Shown here one piece after another: positions 7,024 through 12,658 of a DNA stretch of 12,658 nt (position 1 is the stretch's first letter; every line of letters starts with the position of its first letter). The notes beneath the pieces were generated by a model. That model did not search any database, was not told the origin of the DNA, and was given only the letters and a program-made list of their open reading frames with translations. The position numbers and the translations under genes are program-made. Origin of the DNA: Flavobacterium sp. Its GTDB lineage: Bacteria; Bacteroidota; Bacteroidia; Flavobacteriales; Flavobacteriaceae. The DNA is taken from positions 1 through 12,658 of the forward strand of contig NZ_DQDX01000200.1 of NCBI RefSeq assembly GCF_003525665.1, given 5' to 3'.

Positions 7024-7629
7024 TTACAGCATCATTACTTTAGCATCTCCCTTTTTGAGTTGTCCTTTTTCAATCATCTTAAGTAAAGCATCGTTTGCTT
7101 CCTTTTCAGTATTGTACAACTTGGGAGGTGGCGTGGTAACAATGTATTTGTCCTCTTCATTTACCGAAGAATCAAATATTCCAAATACAGGTATTGGGTT
7201 TCCTGCCTTATAAGATAAAGACCTGAAATTGGAACAATCATACTCATCCCAATCCATCACAGGTTTTTCTATCAAATAATGAGTTTCCAATCCCAACTGC
7301 AAAAGGGTACTTCTTACTCTTTCAGGTGTTACTTTAGTTGTTTCATACAATTCCATTCTCGCTTGATCAATTTCATAGGATAGAATATAAAAGTCATCTC
7401 CGATGGCTTCCAAGAGTTCTTCTTTATCCATTTGGTCGTAGTTAATCCACTGGGGTACAGTAGGGACATACAACCATTTGATAATATCCATGAGTTCGTC
7501 TTTAGAGTAAATGGAAAGAAAGACATTATCAATAGTAGCGACTTTCTCGTTTTGCAAACTCTGTTGCAATCTCCTTAAGAAGTATTGTATGACTAAACGT
7601 GCTTTTGTTTTTCTAAGCATTTCTTTCAT
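7024..7629 (-). CDS. Hypothetical two-module protein (module A plus module B)
   Basis: A 201-aa protein that appears to be the parent or fusion of two modules present separately in the operon. Residues about 44-85 carry module A (DELMDII...MDKEELLEAIGDDFYILSY), shared with the 156-aa product at 5878-6348. The C-terminal 60 residues or so (VFGIFDSSVNEEDKYIV, then PPPKLYNTEKEANDALLKMI) resemble module B, which forms the 74- and 61-aa proteins. The stretch between them (RSTLLQLGLETHYL...PVMDWDEYDCSNF) is unique. The frame is open well upstream, but that part overlaps the 149-aa gene out of frame, so I take the ATG at 7629 (a second ATG at 7620 is possible). The stop is TAA. The function is unknown. 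Confidence 0.68.
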   Translation of the reverse strand: MKEMLRKTKARLVIQYFLRRLQQSLQNEKVATIDNVFLSIYSKDELMDIIKWLYVPTVPQWINYDQMDKEELLEAIGDDFYILSYEIDQARMELYETTKVTPERVRSTLLQLGLETHYLIEKPVMDWDEYDCSNFRSLSYKAGNPIPVFGIFDSSVNEEDKYIVTTPPPKLYNTEKEANDALLKMIEKGQLKKGDAKVMML

Positions 7630-7654
7630 TGGATTAAATTTTTGTTTTAGGTTA

Positions 7655-8104
7655 CTAATCTTCGGATTCGTTCTGTTGCCAAATCTTTTTGGATGCCTCA
7701 AATCCCACCCACTGGTTGTTCTGGTCAAAGCCACGATTGGAGAGTTCGTGACAAATAAGTTTTTCAACAGGAATCTGAAAGCGAATGATAAAACGTAGTA
7801 GTTCGCCTTCCATGACGGAAAACTTTCCGAGTAGTTCCTCCCAATGCTGAAGCATATCCTTATCCTTTGCGATAGCATCCAGTCTTTCATGTGAAAGATT
7901 AAAGTAGCTATCAGGCAAAGAATAAAAATGAGAATCCATTTCCATTTCCACAGCCGTTTGCAAATCCGAAACAGCAAAGTTGTCTGCTGGTCCATCATAG
8001 ACCACAAATTTTCTTTTTGAGTTACGATGTTCAAATTGCAACCAGACCGCCCTGTCAATGGCTTTGTCCAGCTGGTCATAGAGTTCTAAATTGTTTTGTT
8101 TCAT
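7655..8104 (-). CDS. Hypothetical protein, 149 aa
   Basis: A 149-aa soluble protein of a family I do not recognise. It begins MKQNNLELYDQLDKAIDRAV and has a strand-like KRKFVVYDGPADNFAV stretch. A helical middle follows (NLSHERLDAIAKDKDMLQHW), and it ends with WVGFEASKKIWQQNESED. It contains several tryptophans, all TGG, and five glycines, all GGN, so there is no sign of recoding. The start is ATG at 8104, 43 bp past the stop of the 74-aa gene. The stop is TAG, 25 bp before the next gene. It is probably part of the same operon. There are no membrane segments or catalytic motifs. Confidence 0.68.
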   Translation of the reverse strand: MKQNNLELYDQLDKAIDRAVWLQFEHRNSKRKFVVYDGPADNFAVSDLQTAVEMEMDSHFYSLPDSYFNLSHERLDAIAKDKDMLQHWEELLGKFSVMEGELLRFIIRFQIPVEKLICHELSNRGFDQNNQWVGFEASKKIWQQNESED

Positions 8105-8147
8105 GCTTTTGTTTTTTTAAGATAAAATGATTTTAGTCTTCCTGTTC

Positions 8148-8372
8148 TTATTCCTCTTGTTCTTCCTCGTCTTGAGGTTCGCAATAGGTCATGATAGTTG
8201 AAAGCAGGTGGTCATAATCGCCACTTTGTGCTTCCTCAAGCACTTGGTCGATTTCATCCTGCGACCAACCCTCACGTCTTGCTTGTCTTGAAAAGACTCC
8301 CATAATGGCATACGCATTTCCATCAACCCCAATAAGTTCGAGGTTTACTGTTTTCCCAATTTTGTTTTCCAT
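8148..8372 (-). CDS. Small conserved-type hypothetical protein, 74 aa
   Basis: A 74-aa protein that reads like the small accessory proteins common in plasmids, phages and conjugative elements. It has an N-terminal strand (KTVNLELIGVDGNAYAIMG), a basic helix (SRQARREGWSQDEIDQVLEE), a second helix (SGDYDHLLSTIMTYC) and an acidic tail (EPQDEEEQEE). The recurring LIGVDGNA...REGW...EI..V..EA..GDY.HLL pattern feels familiar from such elements, but I cannot name a family or function. All six glycines are GGN codons and the stop is TAA. It lies 11 bp after the small 51-aa ORF. Confidence 0.7.
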   Translation of the reverse strand: MENKIGKTVNLELIGVDGNAYAIMGVFSRQARREGWSQDEIDQVLEEAQSGDYDHLLSTIMTYCEPQDEEEQEE

Positions 8373-8383
8373 GATTTTGTTTT

Positions 8384-8539
8384 TTAGATTACTAAATGTT
8401 TCTTGGCAATAGGTATCCGATAGCCGTTATCTTCTCCTTTTACCTGATACTTTACATTTTTTTTTAAAGTGATTTGATATTTTCTTCGGCGGTGGTTGTT
8501 TACGGATTTTCGTTTGGTTTGCAAGGGAATCAACTCCAC
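8384..8539 (-). CDS. Possible small basic protein at operon head, GTG start or frameshifted
   Basis: An open frame of about 51 residues encodes VELIPLQTKRKSVNNHRRRK then YQITLKKNVKYQVKGEDNGY and ends IPIAKKHLVI before TAA, 11 bp upstream of the 74-aa gene. It is strongly basic and could bind nucleic acid. No in-frame ATG exists. GTG at 8539 is the nearest start. Slightly upstream the coding strand reads ATGTAAAGTTCAAGTG; loss of one T would give ATG AAA GTT CAA GTG in frame with the rest. So either the gene starts at GTG, or a one-base insertion has damaged its natural start. The function is unknown. Confidence 0.4.
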   Translation of the reverse strand: MELIPLQTKRKSVNNHRRRKYQITLKKNVKYQVKGEDNGYRIPIAKKHLVI

Positions 8540-8676
8540 TTGAACTTTACATTTTTAAAATTTGTCAATAGCAAAAACAGAAGAAGAAAAAGTATATTTC
8601 TATGGGGTTCTTTCTCCAAATAATGTAGATTTTTCTTGGTATTACGTGCGGTTTTTCATCTCCTTTAGAGGTTCTC

Positions 8677-8731
8677 AAAAAGGTAGTCAAAAAGGTAATT
8701 AAAAAGGTACACACCAATAGGTGTGCTTTTT
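8677..8731. repeat. Three 12-bp-spaced AAAAAGGTA repeats followed by a hairpin
   Basis: AAAAAGGTA occurs at 8677-8685, 8689-8697 and 8701-8709, exactly 12 bp apart, with variable 3-bp linkers. Immediately after, CACACC (8710-8715) and GGTGTG (8720-8725) form a perfect stem around AATA. The last AAAAAG can also pair with CTTTTT (8726-8731), giving a longer terminator-like stem with a GTA bulge. This lies in the 288-bp gap (8540-8827) between the operon head and the recoded coupling gene; I see no other convincing feature there. It could be a binding array, a terminator, or a short Lys-Lys-Val coding repeat. Confidence 0.5.
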
Positions 8732-8827
8732 GGGCTTCACAGGTAAAGGACTTGCAATTTTGAGTAAAACAGATATGTACCACCTTCCATTTTATTTTCT
8801 ACTTCGACACAACATGACAATTTATAA

Positions 8828-10183
8828 ACGCTTTTCCGATTTTATTGTCTGAACCATTTGTTTCTATTTTTTAGACCCAAGCCTGTTCCTGTATACCTTG
8901 ATGCACTAAAAAGACATCTGATTATTACATGAAGAACTGGTTCAGGCAAATCAGTATTCTTGCAATCGCTTTTTTATAAACTCCAATATTTATCCCATAA
9001 GAGACAACAATATGCATTGGTGTTATTAGACCCACATGGGGATTTGGCAGAGCGTATATTGGCATTTCGTTTAAATCTTCTAAAGCCTCAGCGTATTGTT
9101 TATATTGATTCTACTTGGGAGAAAGACAGCATCCCTTGTATTAATCCGTTTCGAAAAAAAGTAACAAATCCCATAATGGTGGATTTACTATCTCAACAAC
9201 GAGCTAAAACATTCGGTGAACTAATACCAGAAGCAGGTATGTCATTACAAATGGAAACGCTTTTAAAACCATGCTTGACGATTCTGTTTTCTCATGGAGG
9301 ATGTGGCTTATCGGATTTACAGGATTTTATGAATGACTCCACCAATCAAAAGCGAGTTGAACTTTGAAAAAAAGCAACGCATCCTGTTTACAGGAGTTTC
9401 TTTGCTTCTGCCTTTGAAAATAAAAAATATAGTGCTACAAAATTGGCAGTATATACAAGACTTCAACACCTACAAAATAATTACAGTTTTTATAGGATGA
9501 TGAATGGAAAAAACGATTTTGATTTGAAAAAAGAAATGCAAAAGTGAAATGTGATTTTGTTTAATCTCTCCAAATGAAAATTGGGAGAGGATACAAGCAA
9601 GGCGCTTTGAAAGTTTGTATCAGCAACACTACTAAGTATTGCTTTGCAACGTGCATTTGAACAGGAACACTACAGAAAGCCTTGTTATCTCTTTGTGGAT
9701 GAGTTCCACAATCTTGCCTCGGGCGGTAGTAGTATGGAAACCATATTCTCCGAAGCCAGGAAATACAAATTGCATCTGATTGTTGGAACGCAAAGCGTCA
9801 ATCAACTTCCTGTATCGCTTAAGGATATGGTAATCAATAACACCGCTATTAAACTCGTTGGAATTAATGGACTTACGGCTTTAAAATCTCAAGCAGGAGA
9901 TTTAGGTGTTCCATTTACTATTTTAAAAACACTACCTCCATTTTATTTCTATCTCAAACAAGACCATTATGGAGCAAGAAAAATTAAAAGTCCGGACTTT
10001 CTATTAAAAAGTCGCAAAAGATATTTTTTATCCAAACAAGAGCAAATAAAATTAAAGTCTCAAATTCTTTCTCAAAGCAATTTATATAGAGCTAATGAAA
10101 ATTTACAATCCGATTTTTGAGATACTTGATCGCAAAACTTCATAGAGTCCAGCGAAAATTTCAAACCCAAATTTCAACTGTAA
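8828..10183 (+). CDS. Conjugative coupling ATPase (TraD/VirD4-like), UGA=Gly, N-terminus missing
   Basis: Read with UGA=Gly, a frame of up to 451 residues encodes the motor domain of a type IV secretion coupling protein or TraM-recognition-type ATPase. Walker A is GRTGSGKS (residues 35-42), its first Gly from UGA at 8930. DPHGDLAERIL follows, then VILFNLSKGKLGEDTSKALG with three glycines from UGA (9545 just before VILF, then 9575 and 9608). Walker B is LFVDEFHNLAS (about 288-298), and FSEARKYKLHLIVGTQS with VINNTAIKLVGIN completes the motor. Other UGA codons are at 9365, 10118 and 10127. It pumps DNA or protein through a conjugation channel. The frame is closed by TAA at 8825-8827 and has no ATG before the Walker motif. 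Family members normally carry an N-terminal membrane region and more sequence before Walker A, so the 5' part is lost or frameshifted near the code switch. The true stop is TAA at 10181. Confidence 0.85.
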
Positions 10184-10204
10184 TAATTGTTGTTATAAAA
10201 AAGT

Positions 10205-10225
10205 AAGGCATTTTGCCTTTTTATT
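10205..10225 (+). terminator. Intrinsic terminator after the coupling ATPase
   Basis: AAGGCA (10205-10210) and TGCCTT (10214-10219) form a stem with a TTT loop, followed by a long T-rich tract (TTTTATTTTTTTTAT). An A-run precedes the stem. It sits 22 bp past the TAA of the coupling gene, whose extended UGA=Gly reading frame it therefore supports, and just before the next ATG at 10241. Confidence 0.75.
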
Positions 10226-10240
10226 TTTTTTATAATTAAA

Positions 10241-11092
10241 ATGCTAACTAAAAGATTATTTTTCAAAACACTATCTGCTTCACAGGAAAAAATTATGCTG
10301 AGTTTGGCTCGTTATAAATTCTTAACCACGGGTCAATTGCTTCATTTGGGGATTATGAGTGATAGAGCGAATTTAAACAAGCAAATTTTAGAACTCAGGT
10401 ATTGGAAAAATCCACTTGTGGGTTCTGCAACCTTTGGAGTGCATCCAAAATTTTGAAAACTACAAAGTATCCATCATCTTACTTCGCATGGAGCAAAACT
10501 TATCGAGGAGCGTTTTGACTCAAGTATGATTATAAGGTTTCCAAAAACTAACAATGTGCTATTTGGACAGGATTATTACCATAGAATCCACACCATTGAT
10601 GTTCATATTGCTTTACAAGAATGGGCACTTAATGAATCTATTGAGTTATCGTTTTTTCTAACCTATTTGGATAAAGCCTCCACAGGTAAAACAAAAGGCT
10701 TTAGAGCAGAAACCTATATTGCGTTTTGAGAAAATGAGTATTTGATTGCCGATGCAATTTGTATGTTTCAAACTCCAATTAGAAAGGAACTCTATGCTAT
10801 TGAAATATTTAACGGTATGAACGTACAACGTGTTCATACTTCATTGCTGAAACATCTTTTAGCATTAAAAGAAGGAGAGCCAAGCAAACAATTTGGACTG
10901 GAATACGGCTCAAGAATACTGAGTATTTTTGAATTAGAAACTTGCAAAACTCAAACCATCAAAAGACTTTTTGAGGATGAGCGTTTTGCTTTTGCCAAAG
11001 AGTATTTCCTTTTTAAAACACTCGATGAGCTGAAAGAGAATGTGTTTGAGGGATGGGAGTTGTTTGATGGGGAGAAAATAAAATTGTTTTAA
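10241..11092 (+). CDS. Replication-relaxation-like DNA-binding protein, UGA read as glycine
   Basis: With UGA=Gly this is a complete 283-aa protein; otherwise it is split by UGA at 10454 (residue 72) and 10727 (residue 163). The N-terminal 70 residues look like a winged helix (LSASQEKIMLSLARYKFLTT, GQLLHLGIMSDRANLNKQIL). The pattern then continues LTSHGAKLIEERF and HTIDVHIALQEWALNE, and ends with a nuclease-like or RepRelax core (TKGFRAETYI, LIADAICMF, LYAIEIFNG). This order, with 'LT..Ga' followed by 'H...V' and a D...E-type core, recalls the replication-relaxation family found beside coupling ATPases in integrative elements. I assign it with moderate confidence. The start is ATG at 10241 after a terminator, and the stop is TAA. 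Glycines with GGN codons are also present, so the recoding is partial, as in the other recoded genes. Confidence 0.7.
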
Positions 11093-11110
11093 TTCTTTAA
11101 ATAGTTTTTG

Positions 11111-11118
11111 TAACTTTA
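11111..11118 (+). promoter_or_regulatory. Candidate -7 element for the 143-aa gene
   Basis: TAACTTTA (11111-11118) is one base from the TANNTTTG consensus and lies 54 bp before the ATG at 11173. The same TTGTAACTTTAC string recurs at 11692-11703 upstream of the next transcript. A TTG at 11084-11086, 24 bp upstream, could be the -33 element but lies inside the recoded gene. Confidence 0.3.
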
Positions 11119-11172
11119 CAATACCTTATCTTTCTCATTAAAATAAACACTCTTATTCTAAATTAAAATTAT

Positions 11173-11604
11173 ATGAAAACAAATGATTATGGATTACATT
11201 TAATTGAGGACTTAGTTAGTACCCAATATGGAGATTATGGTGGATATATTCAGATAGATGGTCATTCAGGAGCTGACTTTTTCAGTCTTTGCCAAGACCA
11301 TGGAATAGATATGGATAAATATTTTTTAATCGGACTTGGTGCTGGCGAATCCACCATTAATGGAGTTGGGAATCGTCAACAAATTCATTTTAGAGCATTA
11401 CTCCTTGAAACCGCTATTTACGGAGATAGTTTTGACCAAATTCAAAAATATTTACAAACCCATAATGGTAAAGTAAAAGCTAAACAAGTTTTTTTTGAGG
11501 TAAAATATAAATCTCTATCCAAGTACATAAAGCGATTTGATTTTATGGTTACAACTAAGCTTGCTAAGTTTATAGATAATATTGAGATTGAGGATGAAAT
11601 TTAA
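11173..11604 (+). CDS. Hypothetical protein, 143 aa
   Basis: A 143-aa soluble protein I do not recognise. The N-terminal half is rich in glycine (STQYGDYGGYIQIDGHSGAD, FLIGLGAGESTINGVG), followed by QQIHFRALLLETAIYGDSFD. The C-terminal half is basic and helical (KVKAKQVFFEVKYKSLSKYI, KRFDFMVTTKLAKFIDNIEI). All glycines are GGN and none is UGA although the protein is glycine-rich, a sharp contrast with the adjacent recoded gene that ends 80 bp upstream. The stop is TAA. There is no signal peptide or membrane segment. It is the first standard-code gene of the right flank and appears to have its own promoter. Confidence 0.7.
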   Translation: MKTNDYGLHLIEDLVSTQYGDYGGYIQIDGHSGADFFSLCQDHGIDMDKYFLIGLGAGESTINGVGNRQQIHFRALLLETAIYGDSFDQIQKYLQTHNGKVKAKQVFFEVKYKSLSKYIKRFDFMVTTKLAKFIDNIEIEDEI

Positions 11605-11769
11605 AGATGATTTTAAATATACTTATGCTTGATTTTTAATTATGACTGACTATAATTTATAAGTATTGAATACCTAACTATGCTAATTTTATTGTAACTT
11701 TACTTTTTCGAAAGATTAAGATAAAATATATTCAATATAGAAGTAACTGAAATACAATGTTTAGAAAAT

Positions 11770-11799
11770 TTTGTTATATAATAAATTTTTCTACTTTTG
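11770..11799 (+). promoter_or_regulatory. Bacteroidota-type promoter (TTTG-N18-TACTTTTG)
   Basis: TTTG (11770-11773) and TACTTTTG (11792-11799), separated by 18 bp, match the -33 TTTG and -7 TANNTTTG elements of the Bacteroidota primary sigma factor. The predicted start lies about 40 bp before the ATG at 11849. The rest of the 244-bp gap 11605-11848 is AT-rich and shows no other gene. Confidence 0.65.
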
Positions 11800-11848
11800 C
11801 GTTCTTTATAAAATTAATAATCATTTTTTACCATTAAGGTTTATTTAA

Positions 11849-12472
11849 ATGAATAACAACTTAGATAATATATATACTAGCACCCTTCCTGAAGAGGAAA
11901 GAATAGCTGAAAGAGATTTACAAATATACTCAAACGCTATAAAAGGACTTGCTGAAAGTCAAAGTCCTCTCCATTTTGGTAATAGAAATCATAAACACGC
12001 CTCTGTGGTAATCTCCACTATTTTTGATTATTCTGAAAAAGAGATAGTTTTTTATGAAGACGACTTTACAGGTAATATTTCAAAAAACAATAATATCCAG
12101 TGTATTGAAGAGTCTTTGGTTAATTTTATTGGACGCAATGGGAAGATTCAATTTGTTTTAAAAGAAAACAATAATAGATTGTCTAAATTTGGAAAAAAAG
12201 TCAAACTATATAATGAATTATTACCAGAAAGCGTAATTGTAAAAAAAGCATCTAATGCTTTTAAAGAATATATTGTAGAAAAGAAAGGAGACATTTTCTT
12301 TATTGTAGGAGATCAAAAAATGTATAGAGTCGAAGACAATATAATTAACGATGAAGGTTTTCGAAAAGGCACGGCTTATGGTTCTTTCAATCAGCCAGAT
12401 ACAGCAAAAGAATTATACGATGTATTTATAGAAAAATTGTCTACTTGTGAAGATTATTTTTTAAAAGAGTAA
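11849..12472 (+). CDS. Hypothetical protein, possible degenerate PLD-like fold
   Basis: A 207-aa cytosolic protein with its own Bacteroidota-type promoter. The central section has an alternating pattern: FGNRNHKHASVVISTIFDYS, EKEIVFYEDDFTG, FIGRNGKIQFVLKENN. Later come a conserved-looking FFIVGDQKMYRVED and a C-terminal SFNQPDTAKELYDVFIEKLS. This 'HA..vi..i...a..ei.f' opening and 'FN.p..a..L...F' ending recall phospholipase-D-like domains that have lost the HKD motifs. The resemblance is weak and is my inference. The stop is TAA, and a second gene begins 18 bp later on the same strand, so the two probably form an operon. All glycines are GGN. Pairing a soluble sensor-like protein with a membrane protein would suit a toxin or defence module, but the sequence does not prove it. 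Confidence 0.65.
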   Translation: MNNNLDNIYTSTLPEEERIAERDLQIYSNAIKGLAESQSPLHFGNRNHKHASVVISTIFDYSEKEIVFYEDDFTGNISKNNNIQCIEESLVNFIGRNGKIQFVLKENNNRLSKFGKKVKLYNELLPESVIVKKASNAFKEYIVEKKGDIFFIVGDQKMYRVEDNIINDEGFRKGTAYGSFNQPDTAKELYDVFIEKLSTCEDYFLKE

Positions 12473-12490
12473 TCATATAGTTGTAGACTT

Positions 12491-12658
12491 ATGTGTTTAA
12501 ATAATTTCAGCTCCTACTTTGAGCTATTAGCATCACTTACTGTTTTTTATGCTGGAATAGAATTTTTTAGAAATGAAATAATTTCAGCTTTTAATATCCC
12601 CGTTTGGAAAGATTTAGAGGATTCTATGAAATCTATTTCTACTAACAATGGTGATATT
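12491..12658 (+). CDS. Partial membrane protein, cut by window end
   Basis: The frame opens with ATG at 12491 and runs 56 codons to the last base without a stop, so it is the 5' end of a longer gene. Residues about 8-28 form a hydrophobic segment (SYFELLASLTVFYAGIEFF) suited to a transmembrane helix, followed by a charged stretch (VWKDLEDSMKSIS). It begins 18 bp after the 207-aa gene, which suggests co-transcription. It is too short to assign to a family. Confidence 0.55.
   Translation, partial: MCLNNFSSYFELLASLTVFYAGIEFFRNEIISAFNIPVWKDLEDSMKSISTNNGDI

Noticed and set aside
7630..8079. N-terminal extension of the 201-aa protein to 351 aa
   Set aside because: The added part overlaps the better-supported 149-aa gene in another frame, and homology to the paralogue starts only after the ATG at 7629.
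8565..8783. Minus-strand ORF of 72 codons
   Set aside because: It is the reverse of the repeat array and hairpin, ends in a Phe run, and has no gene-like features.
2869..11092. UGA read as tryptophan (mycoplasma-type code) in the recoded genes
   Set aside because: UGA sits on conserved glycines (GRTGSGKS, YYGGK, FGGG, GVSGK), while tryptophans in the same proteins use TGG.
2869..11092. In-frame UGAs as sequencing errors, pseudogene decay or selenocysteine
   Set aside because: Decay would also give TAA and TAG stops and indels. There are 29 UGAs and no other stops in these frames, and Sec would not replace so many glycines.
1..12658. tRNA genes (especially tRNA-Gly with UCA anticodon), rRNA or CRISPR arrays
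   Set aside because: No cloverleaf-like segment with a T-loop consensus and matching stems was found in the gaps, and there are no regularly spaced long repeats.

Overview
The window is AT-rich and mosaic. Two kinds of coding sequence alternate. The outer segments (about 1-2760 and 11100-12658) and a central block (5878-8539) read cleanly in the standard code and look like Bacteroidota (Flavobacteriia-like) DNA. The signs are a secreted protein with a type IX secretion (Por) sorting tail, TANNTTTG-type promoter elements, and no clear Shine-Dalgarno sequences. Two segments between them (about 2869-5783 and 8828-11092) make sense only if UGA is read as glycine (translation table 25). That code is known from Ca. 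Absconditabacteria (SR1) and Gracilibacteria (BD1-5). I count 29 in-frame UGA codons in five genes. Several fall on family-invariant glycines: the first G of a Walker A motif (GRTGSGKS), YYGGK and FGGG of a D12-class adenine methylase, and GVSGK of a serine recombinase.

Layout. 1-2650: a bidirectional terminator; a T9SS-exported surface protein with an S74 self-cleaving chaperone domain (minus); a small HTH regulator (plus); an unknown 109-aa protein (plus). 2691-2754: nested inverted repeats resembling an oriT or other protein-binding site. 2869-5783 (minus, UGA=Gly): large serine recombinase, a 54-aa protein and a Dam-like methylase. 5878-8539 (minus, standard code): eight tightly spaced small genes, several built from two shared modules, ending in a hairpin terminator. 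8540-8827: non-coding, with three 12-bp-spaced repeats and a hairpin. 8828-11092 (plus, UGA=Gly): a conjugative coupling ATPase lacking its N-terminal part, then a protein resembling the replication-relaxation family. 11173-12658 (plus, standard code): one unknown gene, then a promoter-led pair whose second member is a membrane-protein fragment cut by the window end.

The recoded genes together look like an integrative or mobilisable element: integrase, methylase, coupling ATPase and RepRelax-like protein. The flanks look like a Bacteroidota chromosome. Three readings remain open. (a) An element from a UGA-Gly bacterium has moved into a standard-code genome, where its genes would be truncated at UGA. 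(b) The host is a UGA-Gly bacterium that recently acquired Bacteroidota genes; this fits the fact that no complete gene here ends in UGA. (c) The contig is an assembly chimera, although that would need four separate junctions. No tRNA-Gly(UCA) was recognised in the window.
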